Below are positions 36,138-43,769 of a DNA stretch of 64,000 nt, one piece after another. Under the pieces are notes generated by a model. The model had not been told where the DNA came from. It did no database searches and saw only the letters and a program-made list of their open reading frames with translations. This DNA is from DATFVA01 sp963811905. Lineage in GTDB: Bacteria > Bacteroidota > Ignavibacteria > Ignavibacteriales > Ignavibacteriaceae. The DNA is taken from the NCBI GenBank assembly GCA_963811905.1, contig CAWETK010000010.1, forward strand, positions 107,420 to 171,419. The letters run 5' to 3'. Every line of letters starts with the position of its first letter. The first letter of the stretch is position 1. Both the position numbers and the translations under genes were made by a program.

Positions 36138-37712
36138 TCAGAAACGCGTGAACATCTTAAATTCAATCCCTGAGAATTCGGGTTCATACCTGCAAACCCC
36201 GCCTATACAGATATTTCCAGCCTGCCTGGTTCCGAATAATATGCTAACATCGGTATGATCCCCTATCTTATAGCCAAACTGAATGAAACTCCAGAATTTC
36301 CTTAGTTTCTTTCCTGCTTCGGGTTCTTTAGTCTGCAATTCACTCACCACAGAAACACTGAAATCAGGAGACCTTAAGTATTCAAGCGCAACAGCATCAT
36401 CATAATACTGCTCGTTATTCAGATAGACTGTTGTCTGCTGGTGTTCCATTGTAAATTTTATGGTATTTATTTCGTTAAAATAGAAAATATTCTCAAGGAT
36501 AGGTGTAACATTTTTAGTATCGGTATCCCGCTCTTCATTATATCCGAATGCTGCGATTGTGGTCCAGTTATCGTTCCAGTCGTGATGAGCCTGGGCATAT
36601 ACCTCCCTTAACTGCACTCTTGAAGGAGAATTATCGTGCAGAATCTGTTTATAGTACGATTTATAGGGCAGGGTTTTTGTCACCCCATAATCAGCGCTAA
36701 AGTAGGTCTCATCATTAAGATTATAATTGAGGTCGATCATAAATCCCTGTTCATCGGCCTGGTTGAGGGCGGATGGATGCCTGTTGAGCAGAACGTATGT
36801 ATACTCTTTTCTCACAGAAGGGGGGGTATTATAGCTTATTGTTCCATCGTTAGAAGTGAAAGTAAAATTATCATAATATTTGTATTCGCCGGTTAAGGCA
36901 AAAGCATCATAGTAGAAGTTGACACTGCCGTATGCAGCCTGTCCTACTTTCCAGTCATTATCGCTATAGGGCTGATATACCACTTCTGAAGTGTCGGGAT
37001 GAAGCAGCAGATACCTGACATCCCGGTTTTGTTTGAAGCCGTATTCTCCATAGAAATCAAAGTTCCAAATGCTGGGCATGATCCTGACTGAAGTGAGCAT
37101 TGTCCGGGCGGCATTTTCATCTTCGGGAAGGTTCGCTGCATAGGAAGCGCCGAGTTTCAATTGTTGGGCGACTTTAAATTCGAGGTCCGCAGCATGCAGT
37201 ATTTCATTTCTGATATTATCAGCATTTGCAGCCATTCCCGTAAGAGCGGTAAGTGTTATACCGGCATACCTGGCTTCAAGTTTTGCTCCAAGCAGGTTAT
37301 TATCAACTCTTATATTTCTATCCTCATAGCTTTTAAGAACCAGTCCCCTTCCAAAGAGACCATAATAGTTGCCTACTACAATCTCACCTCCGCTTTGAGC
37401 ATCACCGATTTCAGCTTTTATATATTTATAAGCAATATCCGCATATCTCGTTTTCCCCCTGCTTATTGCGGGACTGGGATCGTTAGGTTCGTAGGTCTCA
37501 AACCTGATCCCTGCACCAAAAATTCCCTTGTTATAATCAAGGTTCAGCCAGTCTTCAAATATTTCAATATGCTTATTTATATCATTTGAATATTCAAGCT
37601 GGTTAGAAAAACCCAGCCCTTCGGGAAGGAAATTCTGATTCTGTGCGTGCAGAGGGTTTGAAAAAATAATTATTAAAAAGGGCGTAATTATAAGCGGTAT
37701 AATTCTCTTCAT
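36138..37712 (-). CDS. DUF6029-like outer-membrane barrel protein
   Basis: 524 residues. Signal peptide to about 24 (IIFSNPLHAQ). The start of the mature chain, QLEYSNDINKHIEIFEDWLNLDYNKGIFGAGIRFETYEPNDP, and the GNYYGLFGRGLVLKSYEDRNIRVDNNLLGAKLEARY stretch fit DUF6029; the body alternates strands and turns to the end EFKMFTRF with terminal Phe, as in barrels. Role unknown. It is the last gene of the minus-strand run with TlpA (30 bases upstream) and Omp28-like genes, an association that suggests a link with extracytoplasmic thiol proteins. Confidence 0.78.
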   Translation of the reverse strand: MKRIIPLIITPFLIIIFSNPLHAQNQNFLPEGLGFSNQLEYSNDINKHIEIFEDWLNLDYNKGIFGAGIRFETYEPNDPSPAISRGKTRYADIAYKYIKAEIGDAQSGGEIVVGNYYGLFGRGLVLKSYEDRNIRVDNNLLGAKLEARYAGITLTALTGMAANADNIRNEILHAADLEFKVAQQLKLGASYAANLPEDENAARTMLTSVRIMPSIWNFDFYGEYGFKQNRDVRYLLLHPDTSEVVYQPYSDNDWKVGQAAYGSVNFYYDAFALTGEYKYYDNFTFTSNDGTISYNTPPSVRKEYTYVLLNRHPSALNQADEQGFMIDLNYNLNDETYFSADYGVTKTLPYKSYYKQILHDNSPSRVQLREVYAQAHHDWNDNWTTIAAFGYNEERDTDTKNVTPILENIFYFNEINTIKFTMEHQQTTVYLNNEQYYDDAVALEYLRSPDFSVSVVSELQTKEPEAGKKLRKFWSFIQFGYKIGDHTDVSILFGTRQAGNICIGGVCRYEPEFSGIEFKMFTRF

Positions 37713-37742
37713 TATTTATATCCGGTAGTTGAATGGAGAGGT

Positions 37743-38249
37743 TTATTTATTAACAAGCTCATCTATTTTATTTTTCATTTTAAGCTCATCCCCTTTCATA
37801 TAGCCAAGATGGGTATAGACTATATTTCCATCTTTATCAATCAAAACAGAATAAGGTACATTCTGTGCGTAGTATTTACGTGCTACTTCCGAATTGGTAT
37901 CGAGCAAAACCATAAAAGGATAATTCTTTGATCTTACAAAAGGCTTTACTTTGGCAACGGTTCTTTCATCGTCAATAGAAACTGCGAGTACCTTAAATCC
38001 TTTGTCCTTATAATCTTCGTAAATACTTTTATATTTAGTCATTTCTTCAACACATGGTTTGCACCATGTGGCCCAGAAACTTATCAGGATAGGACCTTTC
38101 CCTAACTCATCTTTCAGCGAGACATAATTACCGTCGACATTTTCAAGTTTGAACTCAGGGGCGCTTCTACCTGTCTGATCCTCCTTCGTCTGAGCAAAAA
38201 GGTTCAGAGCAAAAAAAATAAATAATGGTAATACTATCAGCTTTTTCAT
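37743..38249 (-). CDS. TlpA-family thiol-disulfide oxidoreductase
   Basis: 168 residues with a signal peptide (KKLIVLPLFIFFALNLFAQ). The thioredoxin fold has the motif ILISFWATWCKPCVEEMTKY (W-C-K-P-C), the cis-Pro loop in YAQNVPYSVLID and an insertion typical of TlpA/ResA. It reduces disulfides or delivers electrons to secreted thiol proteins in the periplasm. The gene lies between the frameshifted T9SS gene and DUF6029 on the same strand, in a cluster with two Omp28-like proteins that carry C-x-x-C motifs, its possible partners. Confidence 0.92.
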   Translation of the reverse strand: MKKLIVLPLFIFFALNLFAQTKEDQTGRSAPEFKLENVDGNYVSLKDELGKGPILISFWATWCKPCVEEMTKYKSIYEDYKDKGFKVLAVSIDDERTVAKVKPFVRSKNYPFMVLLDTNSEVARKYYAQNVPYSVLIDKDGNIVYTHLGYMKGDELKMKNKIDELVNK

Positions 38250-38324
38250 TCATTACTCCGTGTTTGAATACTAAACAATATGACTATTCCCGGTTAACTC
38301 CCGGGAACAGTCAAACAATTCATA

Positions 38325-38696
38325 TTACTTTATTAATATCATTTTATGTACGGATGAAAACTTTCCTGCGGTTATCTTATAGAAGTAAACTCCTGATGAT
38401 AATTTCCCGGCATTAAAGCTTACGCTGTACTGACCGGGTTCCTTAACTTCATTAACCAACGATGCTACTTCTTTTCCCGTTATATTATAAACCTTAACAT
38501 TAACATTAGACCGCTGGGGAATTGCAAAGGAGATTGTGGTTGACGGGTTAAAAGGATTCGGATAGTTCTGAAAAACCTTAAAATCTTTAACCTGATTATT
38601 TTCTTCAACTACACTTGCGGGTTCTGTTGAAGCTGTAAGGTTGATTACTGTTCTTAATGACGGATTATGTGCATGTTCCGATTTGAATCTGAACAT
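38325..38696 (-). CDS. T9SS sorting-domain half of a frameshifted secreted protein
   Basis: Frame runs to 38325 and carries NPSLRTVINLTASTEP, then a linker and the T9SS type A sorting domain FQNYPNPFNPSTTISFAIPQ to SSVHKMILIK. The frame is open back to 38903, but only the part after about 38696 continues the secreted protein begun at 39063 in the other frame; the residues before it are a shadow of that gene. Joined, the two give a protein of about 245 residues. A one-base surplus between 38668 and 38697 accounts for the break. Confidence 0.75.
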   Translation of the reverse strand: MFRFKSEHAHNPSLRTVINLTASTEPASVVEENNQVKDFKVFQNYPNPFNPSTTISFAIPQRSNVNVKVYNITGKEVASLVNEVKEPGQYSVSFNAGKLSSGVYFYKITAGKFSSVHKMILIK

Positions 38697-39063
38697 GCCC
38701 TGTGCCCTGATTATCAAAACTGGTAAAAAAGTGCACAGATGCTTCAAGGGTATCCTGCGGATGTAAAGGTTCAAGTGAAAAACCTGCATCAGTAGCAACA
38801 CTATCAAAATTAGGAGGAAAACATAAGTCGCCAAAGCAGAGGGATGAAGTCCAGTCGGCTGGAATATCTTCAAAAGTTCTAACAAGGAATACAACCTGGT
38901 CAACGTTTGAAGTATTTACAACATGGGTATAAAGAACCAGTTCATCACCAAGCGAACCATTTATAACGCTATCTCCTCTAATAACTTCTATATCCTGGGC
39001 ATTTATTCCGATAAAAGGAATAGCTGCAAGGAGGAAAAGAGAAACTATAAAATATTTTTTCAT
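38665..39063 (-). CDS. Secreted protein, N-terminal half (frameshifted T9SS cargo)
   Basis: 132 residues with a signal peptide (MKKYFIVSLFLLAAIPFIGI, cleavage near NAQ). The mature part is an immunoglobulin-like strand set (LVLYTHVVNTSNVDQVVFLVRTFEDIPADWTSSLCFGDLCFPP) with C-x-x-x-x-C that could form a disulfide. It ends at HVQIQIGTCT, out of step with the natural continuation in the next frame, which leads to the T9SS sorting domain. In the cluster of Omp28-like and TlpA genes, it is likely a small surface-exported redox-sensitive protein; function unknown. Confidence 0.75.
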   Translation of the reverse strand: MKKYFIVSLFLLAAIPFIGINAQDIEVIRGDSVINGSLGDELVLYTHVVNTSNVDQVVFLVRTFEDIPADWTSSLCFGDLCFPPNFDSVATDAGFSLEPLHPQDTLEASVHFFTSFDNQGTGHVQIQIGTCT

Positions 39064-39134
39064 ACGATTGCCTTATAACTTTGAATAATTATAATGAATC
39101 TAATTAATAGGGGCGCGTGAGCGCCCCGATTTAA

Positions 39135-41207
39135 CTACTTCAATATACTCATTTTTTTAACTGAAACGAAGTCTTTTGCTATCATCCTGTAGATGTAAAC
39201 ACCTGAAGCGAGGCCTGATGCATTGAATTTAAGATCATAGGATCCGACCGTTTTTACTTCATTTACAAGAGTTGCAACTTCACGTCCTGTTACATCATAT
39301 AATTTAATAGTAACCGGCCCGTTTTGAGGAACTGTATACTTAATCGTTGTTGAAGGATTAAACGGATTCGGGAAATTCTGTGCAAGGCTGTAGTGTGTGG
39401 GTAGATCGAAATTCACTGTTAATACCTGGCTGTAGGTAGACTGTCCGTTCATATCTACCTGTTTCAGTCTATAGTAGAAAGTACCGCCGGCATTATTTTC
39501 AGGTTTATCTGTAAATGTATAGTTATGTATTTCAGTTGAAGTACCATGACCATTTACGAATCCGACACTGGAGAAAATATTTCCATCGTAAGATCTTTCA
39601 ACTTCGAAACCGCGGTTATTGATCTCACTTGCAGTAGTCCACATAAGTGTAACTCCTGCTGCAGAAGCATTAGCTGTAAATGAAGTAAGCTCTACAGGTA
39701 AAGGAGCGAGTTCAGGAAGAGCAAGCTTTGTTCCCTGCAGAATTTCTTTTCCATCATTATTCTGAATGAAAGCAACCAGCTCACAATTTTCAGTTACCCA
39801 ATCGGCTCCCATTGTAAATGTAAGATCAATATCCTGCACATCGCCACTGCTGAAATCAAGAGGAGTTCCGTTTTGATCCGGCGACATTGTGCGGCTGACG
39901 AAATTCAGGTGATCCTGTCCCTGCCAGTTATACATAATTTCAGATTCAGTAAGAGCAAACTGCAGGACTAAATTATTATAAGGAGGTGTGGTAGCAAGTT
40001 TATGAACTCTCACTGTCACATTATAGTCATTTCCGGAATGATCGCCGAAAATGCTGAGTGAATAAGCTGAATTGACCGGGGCACGGCCTTCATAAATCGG
40101 CAGATAATACTGATACATACTCAGTGTATGATCACCGCCGACAAACTGCTGTTGACCATCAAATATCGCAGTAGGGTAACCCGTTACACCGTAATATGTA
40201 TTGCGGGCGTCGGATGCTGCATAAGCATAAGGGTCTCCGTTATGGTTTTCGATTATTGCTACAGTACATCCGTTAGCGATCAGATCATCAGCACCTAAAG
40301 CGGCGCCTGGACAATACTGACACCATCCGCCGGTTGCTATCTCAACAAGAACCATATCTCTTTCAGTAGTATAGGTATTAAACCATTTAGACATTGAATC
40401 GTTAGAAGGATCAAGATCACCGGTCAGATTTGTTGTAACCGTCATCTCAAAGAGTTCATTCGAAGCAGATGCTGTGTAATCAGGGAATGATACAGTTTCT
40501 TCTGCATCTCCAGCAAGGGTTACGGGCGCGCAGGTTTGAGTATATACAGCTGAACCGCCTATTTTAATTATACAAGTTGCATCGAATGTTTCTGTGCTTG
40601 TCCCGAAGTTTTTCAGTGTAGCCTGGGGGGCAAAAGTAGTTCCCGGGACATACTGATTATCGATATCTATGCTTTTGACCATCGCATCATGGGCAAGCGG
40701 GGTGAAAAGACTTACATCATCAATATACCAGTAATTAATGTTATAAGAGTAACCGCTGAAGTACCAGCAAATCTGGAAATCAGCTGCGCCGACATCACTG
40801 TTGTTAATTGTAACAATTTCCTGGGTTGCAGGAATACTTGCAGTAGGATCTTTAGACCAAACTACATTCCAGGCTCCGCCGCCTGATCTGGTTGCTACGC
40901 CAATTGTATAAGGCGAATCATAATGATCGACCATGTGATTGAATTTAACCTTTAAGGCAGTAACGCCGGTTAAATCTATCGCAGGAGAGATTAAGTGCGA
41001 ATCTCCGGTAAACACGGGGGTATAATTAAAACGGACTTCAGGAGCCGCACACCCGGCATTACTGGAATTATTAGCCGCCCAGTTAGTCGCATCGATTGTC
41101 CATCCCGCAGGAGGAAAAGTACCGCTGAAATCAGTGTTCAGATACTCCTGAGCAGAAAGCAGAAAAGGAAAAAGAAGAATTGAAAGAAAGGTATAAATAT
41201 GTCTCAT
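39135..41207 (-). CDS. Omp28-like thioredoxin-fold protein exported by T9SS
   Basis: 690 residues. Signal peptide to about 19. A carbohydrate-binding-like MAM/jelly-roll region comes first (FSGTFPPAGWTIDATNWAAN to NYWYIDDVSLF), then an Omp28-type thioredoxin-like domain from about 280 with the motif LVEIATGGWCQYCPGAALGAD (W-C-x-x-C) and YPTAIFDG, then a fibronectin-like segment (TLMWTTASEINNRGFEVERS) and the T9SS sorting domain (LAQNFPNPFNPSTTIKYTVP to SVKKMSILK). Probably a secreted or cell-surface thiol protein. Same strand as the Omp28-like lipoprotein gene upstream and TlpA downstream. Confidence 0.88.
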   Translation of the reverse strand: MRHIYTFLSILLFPFLLSAQEYLNTDFSGTFPPAGWTIDATNWAANNSSNAGCAAPEVRFNYTPVFTGDSHLISPAIDLTGVTALKVKFNHMVDHYDSPYTIGVATRSGGGAWNVVWSKDPTASIPATQEIVTINNSDVGAADFQICWYFSGYSYNINYWYIDDVSLFTPLAHDAMVKSIDIDNQYVPGTTFAPQATLKNFGTSTETFDATCIIKIGGSAVYTQTCAPVTLAGDAEETVSFPDYTASASNELFEMTVTTNLTGDLDPSNDSMSKWFNTYTTERDMVLVEIATGGWCQYCPGAALGADDLIANGCTVAIIENHNGDPYAYAASDARNTYYGVTGYPTAIFDGQQQFVGGDHTLSMYQYYLPIYEGRAPVNSAYSLSIFGDHSGNDYNVTVRVHKLATTPPYNNLVLQFALTESEIMYNWQGQDHLNFVSRTMSPDQNGTPLDFSSGDVQDIDLTFTMGADWVTENCELVAFIQNNDGKEILQGTKLALPELAPLPVELTSFTANASAAGVTLMWTTASEINNRGFEVERSYDGNIFSSVGFVNGHGTSTEIHNYTFTDKPENNAGGTFYYRLKQVDMNGQSTYSQVLTVNFDLPTHYSLAQNFPNPFNPSTTIKYTVPQNGPVTIKLYDVTGREVATLVNEVKTVGSYDLKFNASGLASGVYIYRMIAKDFVSVKKMSILK

Positions 41208-41292
41208 ATTCTCACCCTGAATTTGATTTATTTGTGCTCCGGATCCTATTTAATTAGCTTATGATCCGGCTGGATTATTTTAGAACCAAATT

Positions 41293-42111
41293 TTAATTAT
41301 CAGAACCTGTCTGTAGAACTTCTTTTGTTTGAACATTCTGCACGTAAGCAACTACGTGTATATTATCCTGATTCCAGTTAGATAATAAATCGGTCTGCCA
41401 TTCAAATGTAGTATCAGGTAAGGCGGAAAAGGATACTCCGTTTTCATCCGGGAGCACTTTTCTGAGAACATTATAAAAAACTTTTTCACCATTAGAACCG
41501 GGAGCCTGGTTAAACTCGATGTCATTTTCAGTAATTATGGTATTCAGTACCAGATCGTTCAGATTTATGCCGGCAAGAGAAACGGGGCGGACATTGATGT
41601 TCACAATCAGGCTGCTGTCCTGAAAAGTCTTATCGACAGTAATATAGAAGGGCGCATCAGCAGTTAATCTTTCATTTATCTTTTCTTTTACTGCCGCTGA
41701 ATCTGTAGCAGTGGGTCTTAAAGTACCATCAACAATTAAAGTAGGAGCAAAAATTATATTATAGTATTGCATTCTTGCATCGCACACATCAGAGTTAGAC
41801 AGATAGAAAGGATCATTAGGTGAGGGGAAGTTTGTCGGGAATTTAACCACTGCTATCTTATTTGAATAAGCACCGTTCAGCAGCGATTCAATTATTTTAT
41901 TGGATGTAACACATGGAACACAGCTAACGTTAGCGAAATCCTCAAGAAGCACAACTTTTGCGGAGGCTGTATGTATAGTTTCAAGGTTGATTGTTGTCTG
42001 TACAATAATTTTCCCCGCGGGATAAGAAATACTTTCCGGAGAAGTGGGGGGATTAGTATTGCAGCTGCAAAAAAACAAACCGGTGAAAACTAACAATAGA
42101 ACTTTCTTCAT
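41293..42111 (-). CDS. Omp28-related lipoprotein
   Basis: 272 residues from the ATG at 42111, the start that places a signal peptide (MKKVLLLVFTGLFFCSC) at the N-terminus; the longer frame from 42144 puts a polar stretch first. Lipobox L-F-F-C or F-C-S-C near 16-18. The thioredoxin-like domain has VVLLEDFANVSCVPCVTSNK (C-V-P-C) and FAPTLIVDG (cis-Pro loop); the second half is a beta-sandwich, LNTIITENDIEFN, ending KEVLQTGSDN. Matches the Omp28-related group. It heads the redox cluster and is followed by the larger Omp28-like T9SS protein. Confidence 0.85.
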   Translation of the reverse strand: MKKVLLLVFTGLFFCSCNTNPPTSPESISYPAGKIIVQTTINLETIHTASAKVVLLEDFANVSCVPCVTSNKIIESLLNGAYSNKIAVVKFPTNFPSPNDPFYLSNSDVCDARMQYYNIIFAPTLIVDGTLRPTATDSAAVKEKINERLTADAPFYITVDKTFQDSSLIVNINVRPVSLAGINLNDLVLNTIITENDIEFNQAPGSNGEKVFYNVLRKVLPDENGVSFSALPDTTFEWQTDLLSNWNQDNIHVVAYVQNVQTKEVLQTGSDN

Positions 42112-42193
42112 ACTCTGACAATTCCTGTAATTAGTGTTGGACATTCCCTGATGTTTGTAAAATTATTAAAACGAGTTTCATTAAAATCCATTA

Positions 42194-43060
42194 TTAATTA
42201 CTGCTTACTTCAAATGTTTTTACTTTTCCCGGGTAAGCTTTCTCAATTTCTTCAAAGTCAACTCCGCTGTTCCACATATGGTCAAATAATATACGGCATG
42301 CTGCTGCCAGCTGCTTATGCTCAATGTATATCATAGTTAAATCGTTTGATGTCTTGATGGGCTGTTCGAGAGGGAACATAACTTTCTCGTCATCAAAGAT
42401 CAGCATCTTAATCGGAAGGCTGTCTACTATCCTTGCTTTTTCACCATCGTGAACCGATTTTTTTATCGATTCATAAAGCCAGTCGATCTCTTCAAACTCC
42501 TTATATTGGTAAATTCCTTTTGACGAGCCACCTCTTTTCAGCAGCTTTGCTTCTTCATTTTCCTGTTCCTTCAGCCTTTCGTCGTTATCACTGGCATAAG
42601 GTCCTTTATTGAAAGTAAGCATTTCCACTTTAGTTCCGGCAACGCTTTTAATATATCTTTTATGGATCTGTGTCTTTTCCTCCATTACCTCAATGAAGTC
42701 AAGAGGATTGATGATGGCTTTACTGTTTTCAAATATAGGAGTGAATATTTCCGATAATCGGTCTATCGTTTCTTTTTTCTGAGCAAGTTCATTCCGGTAG
42801 TTCTCATAGATTCTTTCCATTGCAAGCTTAGGCTCAACAGCTTCGTACATCTTGTTCTTGCCCAGCTTTTTCTCTGTGCAGATGTTACGGCTGACCATTT
42901 TATTCAGGACTTCGTATATCTTTGTCCTTGGGATGTCTACTGCTTTCTGCAGATCCGAGGCTGTAGACATTCTCCCGCTTAAAAGCGTAATGTAGATTTT
43001 AGCCTCCCGTTCTGTAAGGCCGACCTCCATTAGTTCCTGTAGATATTTAGTATTGTCCAT
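42194..43060 (-). CDS. TrmB-family transcriptional regulator
   Basis: 288 residues. N-terminal winged helix of the TrmB type: LQELMEVGLTEREAKIYITLLSGRMSTASDLQKAVDIPRTKIYEVLNKMVSRNICTE; a helical linker at about 75-105 and a C-terminal domain with DLTMIYIEHKQLAAACRILFDHMW. The family is mainly archaeal and controls sugar uptake and metabolism genes. Its stop lies 49 bases from the redox cluster start, same strand, so it could be read with or regulate that cluster. Two palindromes lie just before its start (43080-43126), perhaps for autoregulation. Confidence 0.9.
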   Translation of the reverse strand: MDNTKYLQELMEVGLTEREAKIYITLLSGRMSTASDLQKAVDIPRTKIYEVLNKMVSRNICTEKKLGKNKMYEAVEPKLAMERIYENYRNELAQKKETIDRLSEIFTPIFENSKAIINPLDFIEVMEEKTQIHKRYIKSVAGTKVEMLTFNKGPYASDNDERLKEQENEEAKLLKRGGSSKGIYQYKEFEEIDWLYESIKKSVHDGEKARIVDSLPIKMLIFDDEKVMFPLEQPIKTSNDLTMIYIEHKQLAAACRILFDHMWNSGVDFEEIEKAYPGKVKTFEVSSN

Positions 43061-43079
43061 AACGCTTTTTAGCTATTTT

Positions 43080-43126
43080 TACCATTAAGGGGTATATTTA
43101 TATTTTATTAACCCTCTAATGGGGGT
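43080..43126. promoter_or_regulatory. Two palindromes upstream of the TrmB gene, candidate operators
   Basis: TACC-N7-GGTA at 43080-43094 and ACCC-N8-GGGT at 43111-43126 lie 20-66 bases before the start codon at 43060 and resemble each other in reverse orientation. GGTAACC also occurs at 43203-43209 and 43249-43255. TrmB-type proteins bind short palindromes near promoters. Confidence 0.45.
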
Positions 43127-43293
43127 ACAACTTACTGAAAACCGGATTCTGTGTCAAGATGGTTTATGGATTTTTATTTTTACAGGGTTGGACCATAAAT
43201 AAGGTAACCCAAAAGGATTGGGAAAAGGGTTCGTTGGGTCATAATATAGGTAACCAAATGAGCCAGCGGGATAATTCAAATTTGTAGAGATAA

Positions 43294-43457
43294 TCAACAG
43301 GTTTGACAAAATGTCAGTTGCCGTATTTATGCAGTATTAGTCTCGGGGTTATGCCGTATTAGTCCCGTATTAGGACTCAAAATGAGACAGTGCGAAAACA
43401 GCGAAAAAACGCAATTTTTAGCTGATGAAAAATTTTACATATGACAAAATGTCAGTG
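43294..43457. repeat. Structured repeat element, copy 2
   Basis: Diverged second copy of the core at 8918-9079, same orientation, between the metalloprotease gene and the TrmB gene. Conserved parts: CAACAGGTTTGACAAAATGT start with palindrome 43304-43316, hairpin AGTCC/GGACT at 43361-43377, CTCA/TGAG at 43376-43386, GCG-A6-CGC at 43401-43412, and TGACA-AAA-TGTCA at 43442-43454. The loop of the first hairpin and several spacers differ while the stems are kept. The 12-bp inverted ends of copy 1 are not seen here. Confidence 0.75.
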
Positions 43458-43727
43458 TTTCAATTTGGGAAAATAGAACGCAGATTTACAGAAGGATTTT
43501 TGCCAGAAAGCTCAAAGACGCGAAGGAGGAGACTTGAAATTTGGGAATTATGGAGAGGCAATCCAACGCAACTAATAGTAAACGGTTAAAATCGTTCTGT
43601 GCTTTGTTTTCTATACTTTCTATCAACAGCAAAAAGCAGTTGGTTAATGAGAACTGATAGCGATACTTTTCTCATTCATTGCTAGAGGACCGATAAGGCG
43701 GGTAAATATATGACAGGGGATGTTTAT

Positions 43728-43758
43728 AAAGAAGGCGCCGGTGAAGGCGCCTTTCTTT
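43728..43758 (-). terminator. Hairpin downstream of the metalloprotease gene
   Basis: GC-rich stem GAAGGCGCC/GGCGCCTTTC (43731-43739 with 43746-43755) just after the stop at 43770; on the minus strand it is followed by a short AT-rich run rather than a long T tract, so termination is probable but not certain. Confidence 0.6.
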
Positions 43759-43769
43759 AGAATGGATGA

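Noticed and set aside
38697..38903. Upstream part of the T9SS sorting-domain ORF
   Set aside because: It is a shadow of the secreted gene in the other frame; only the part from about 38696 on continues that protein.
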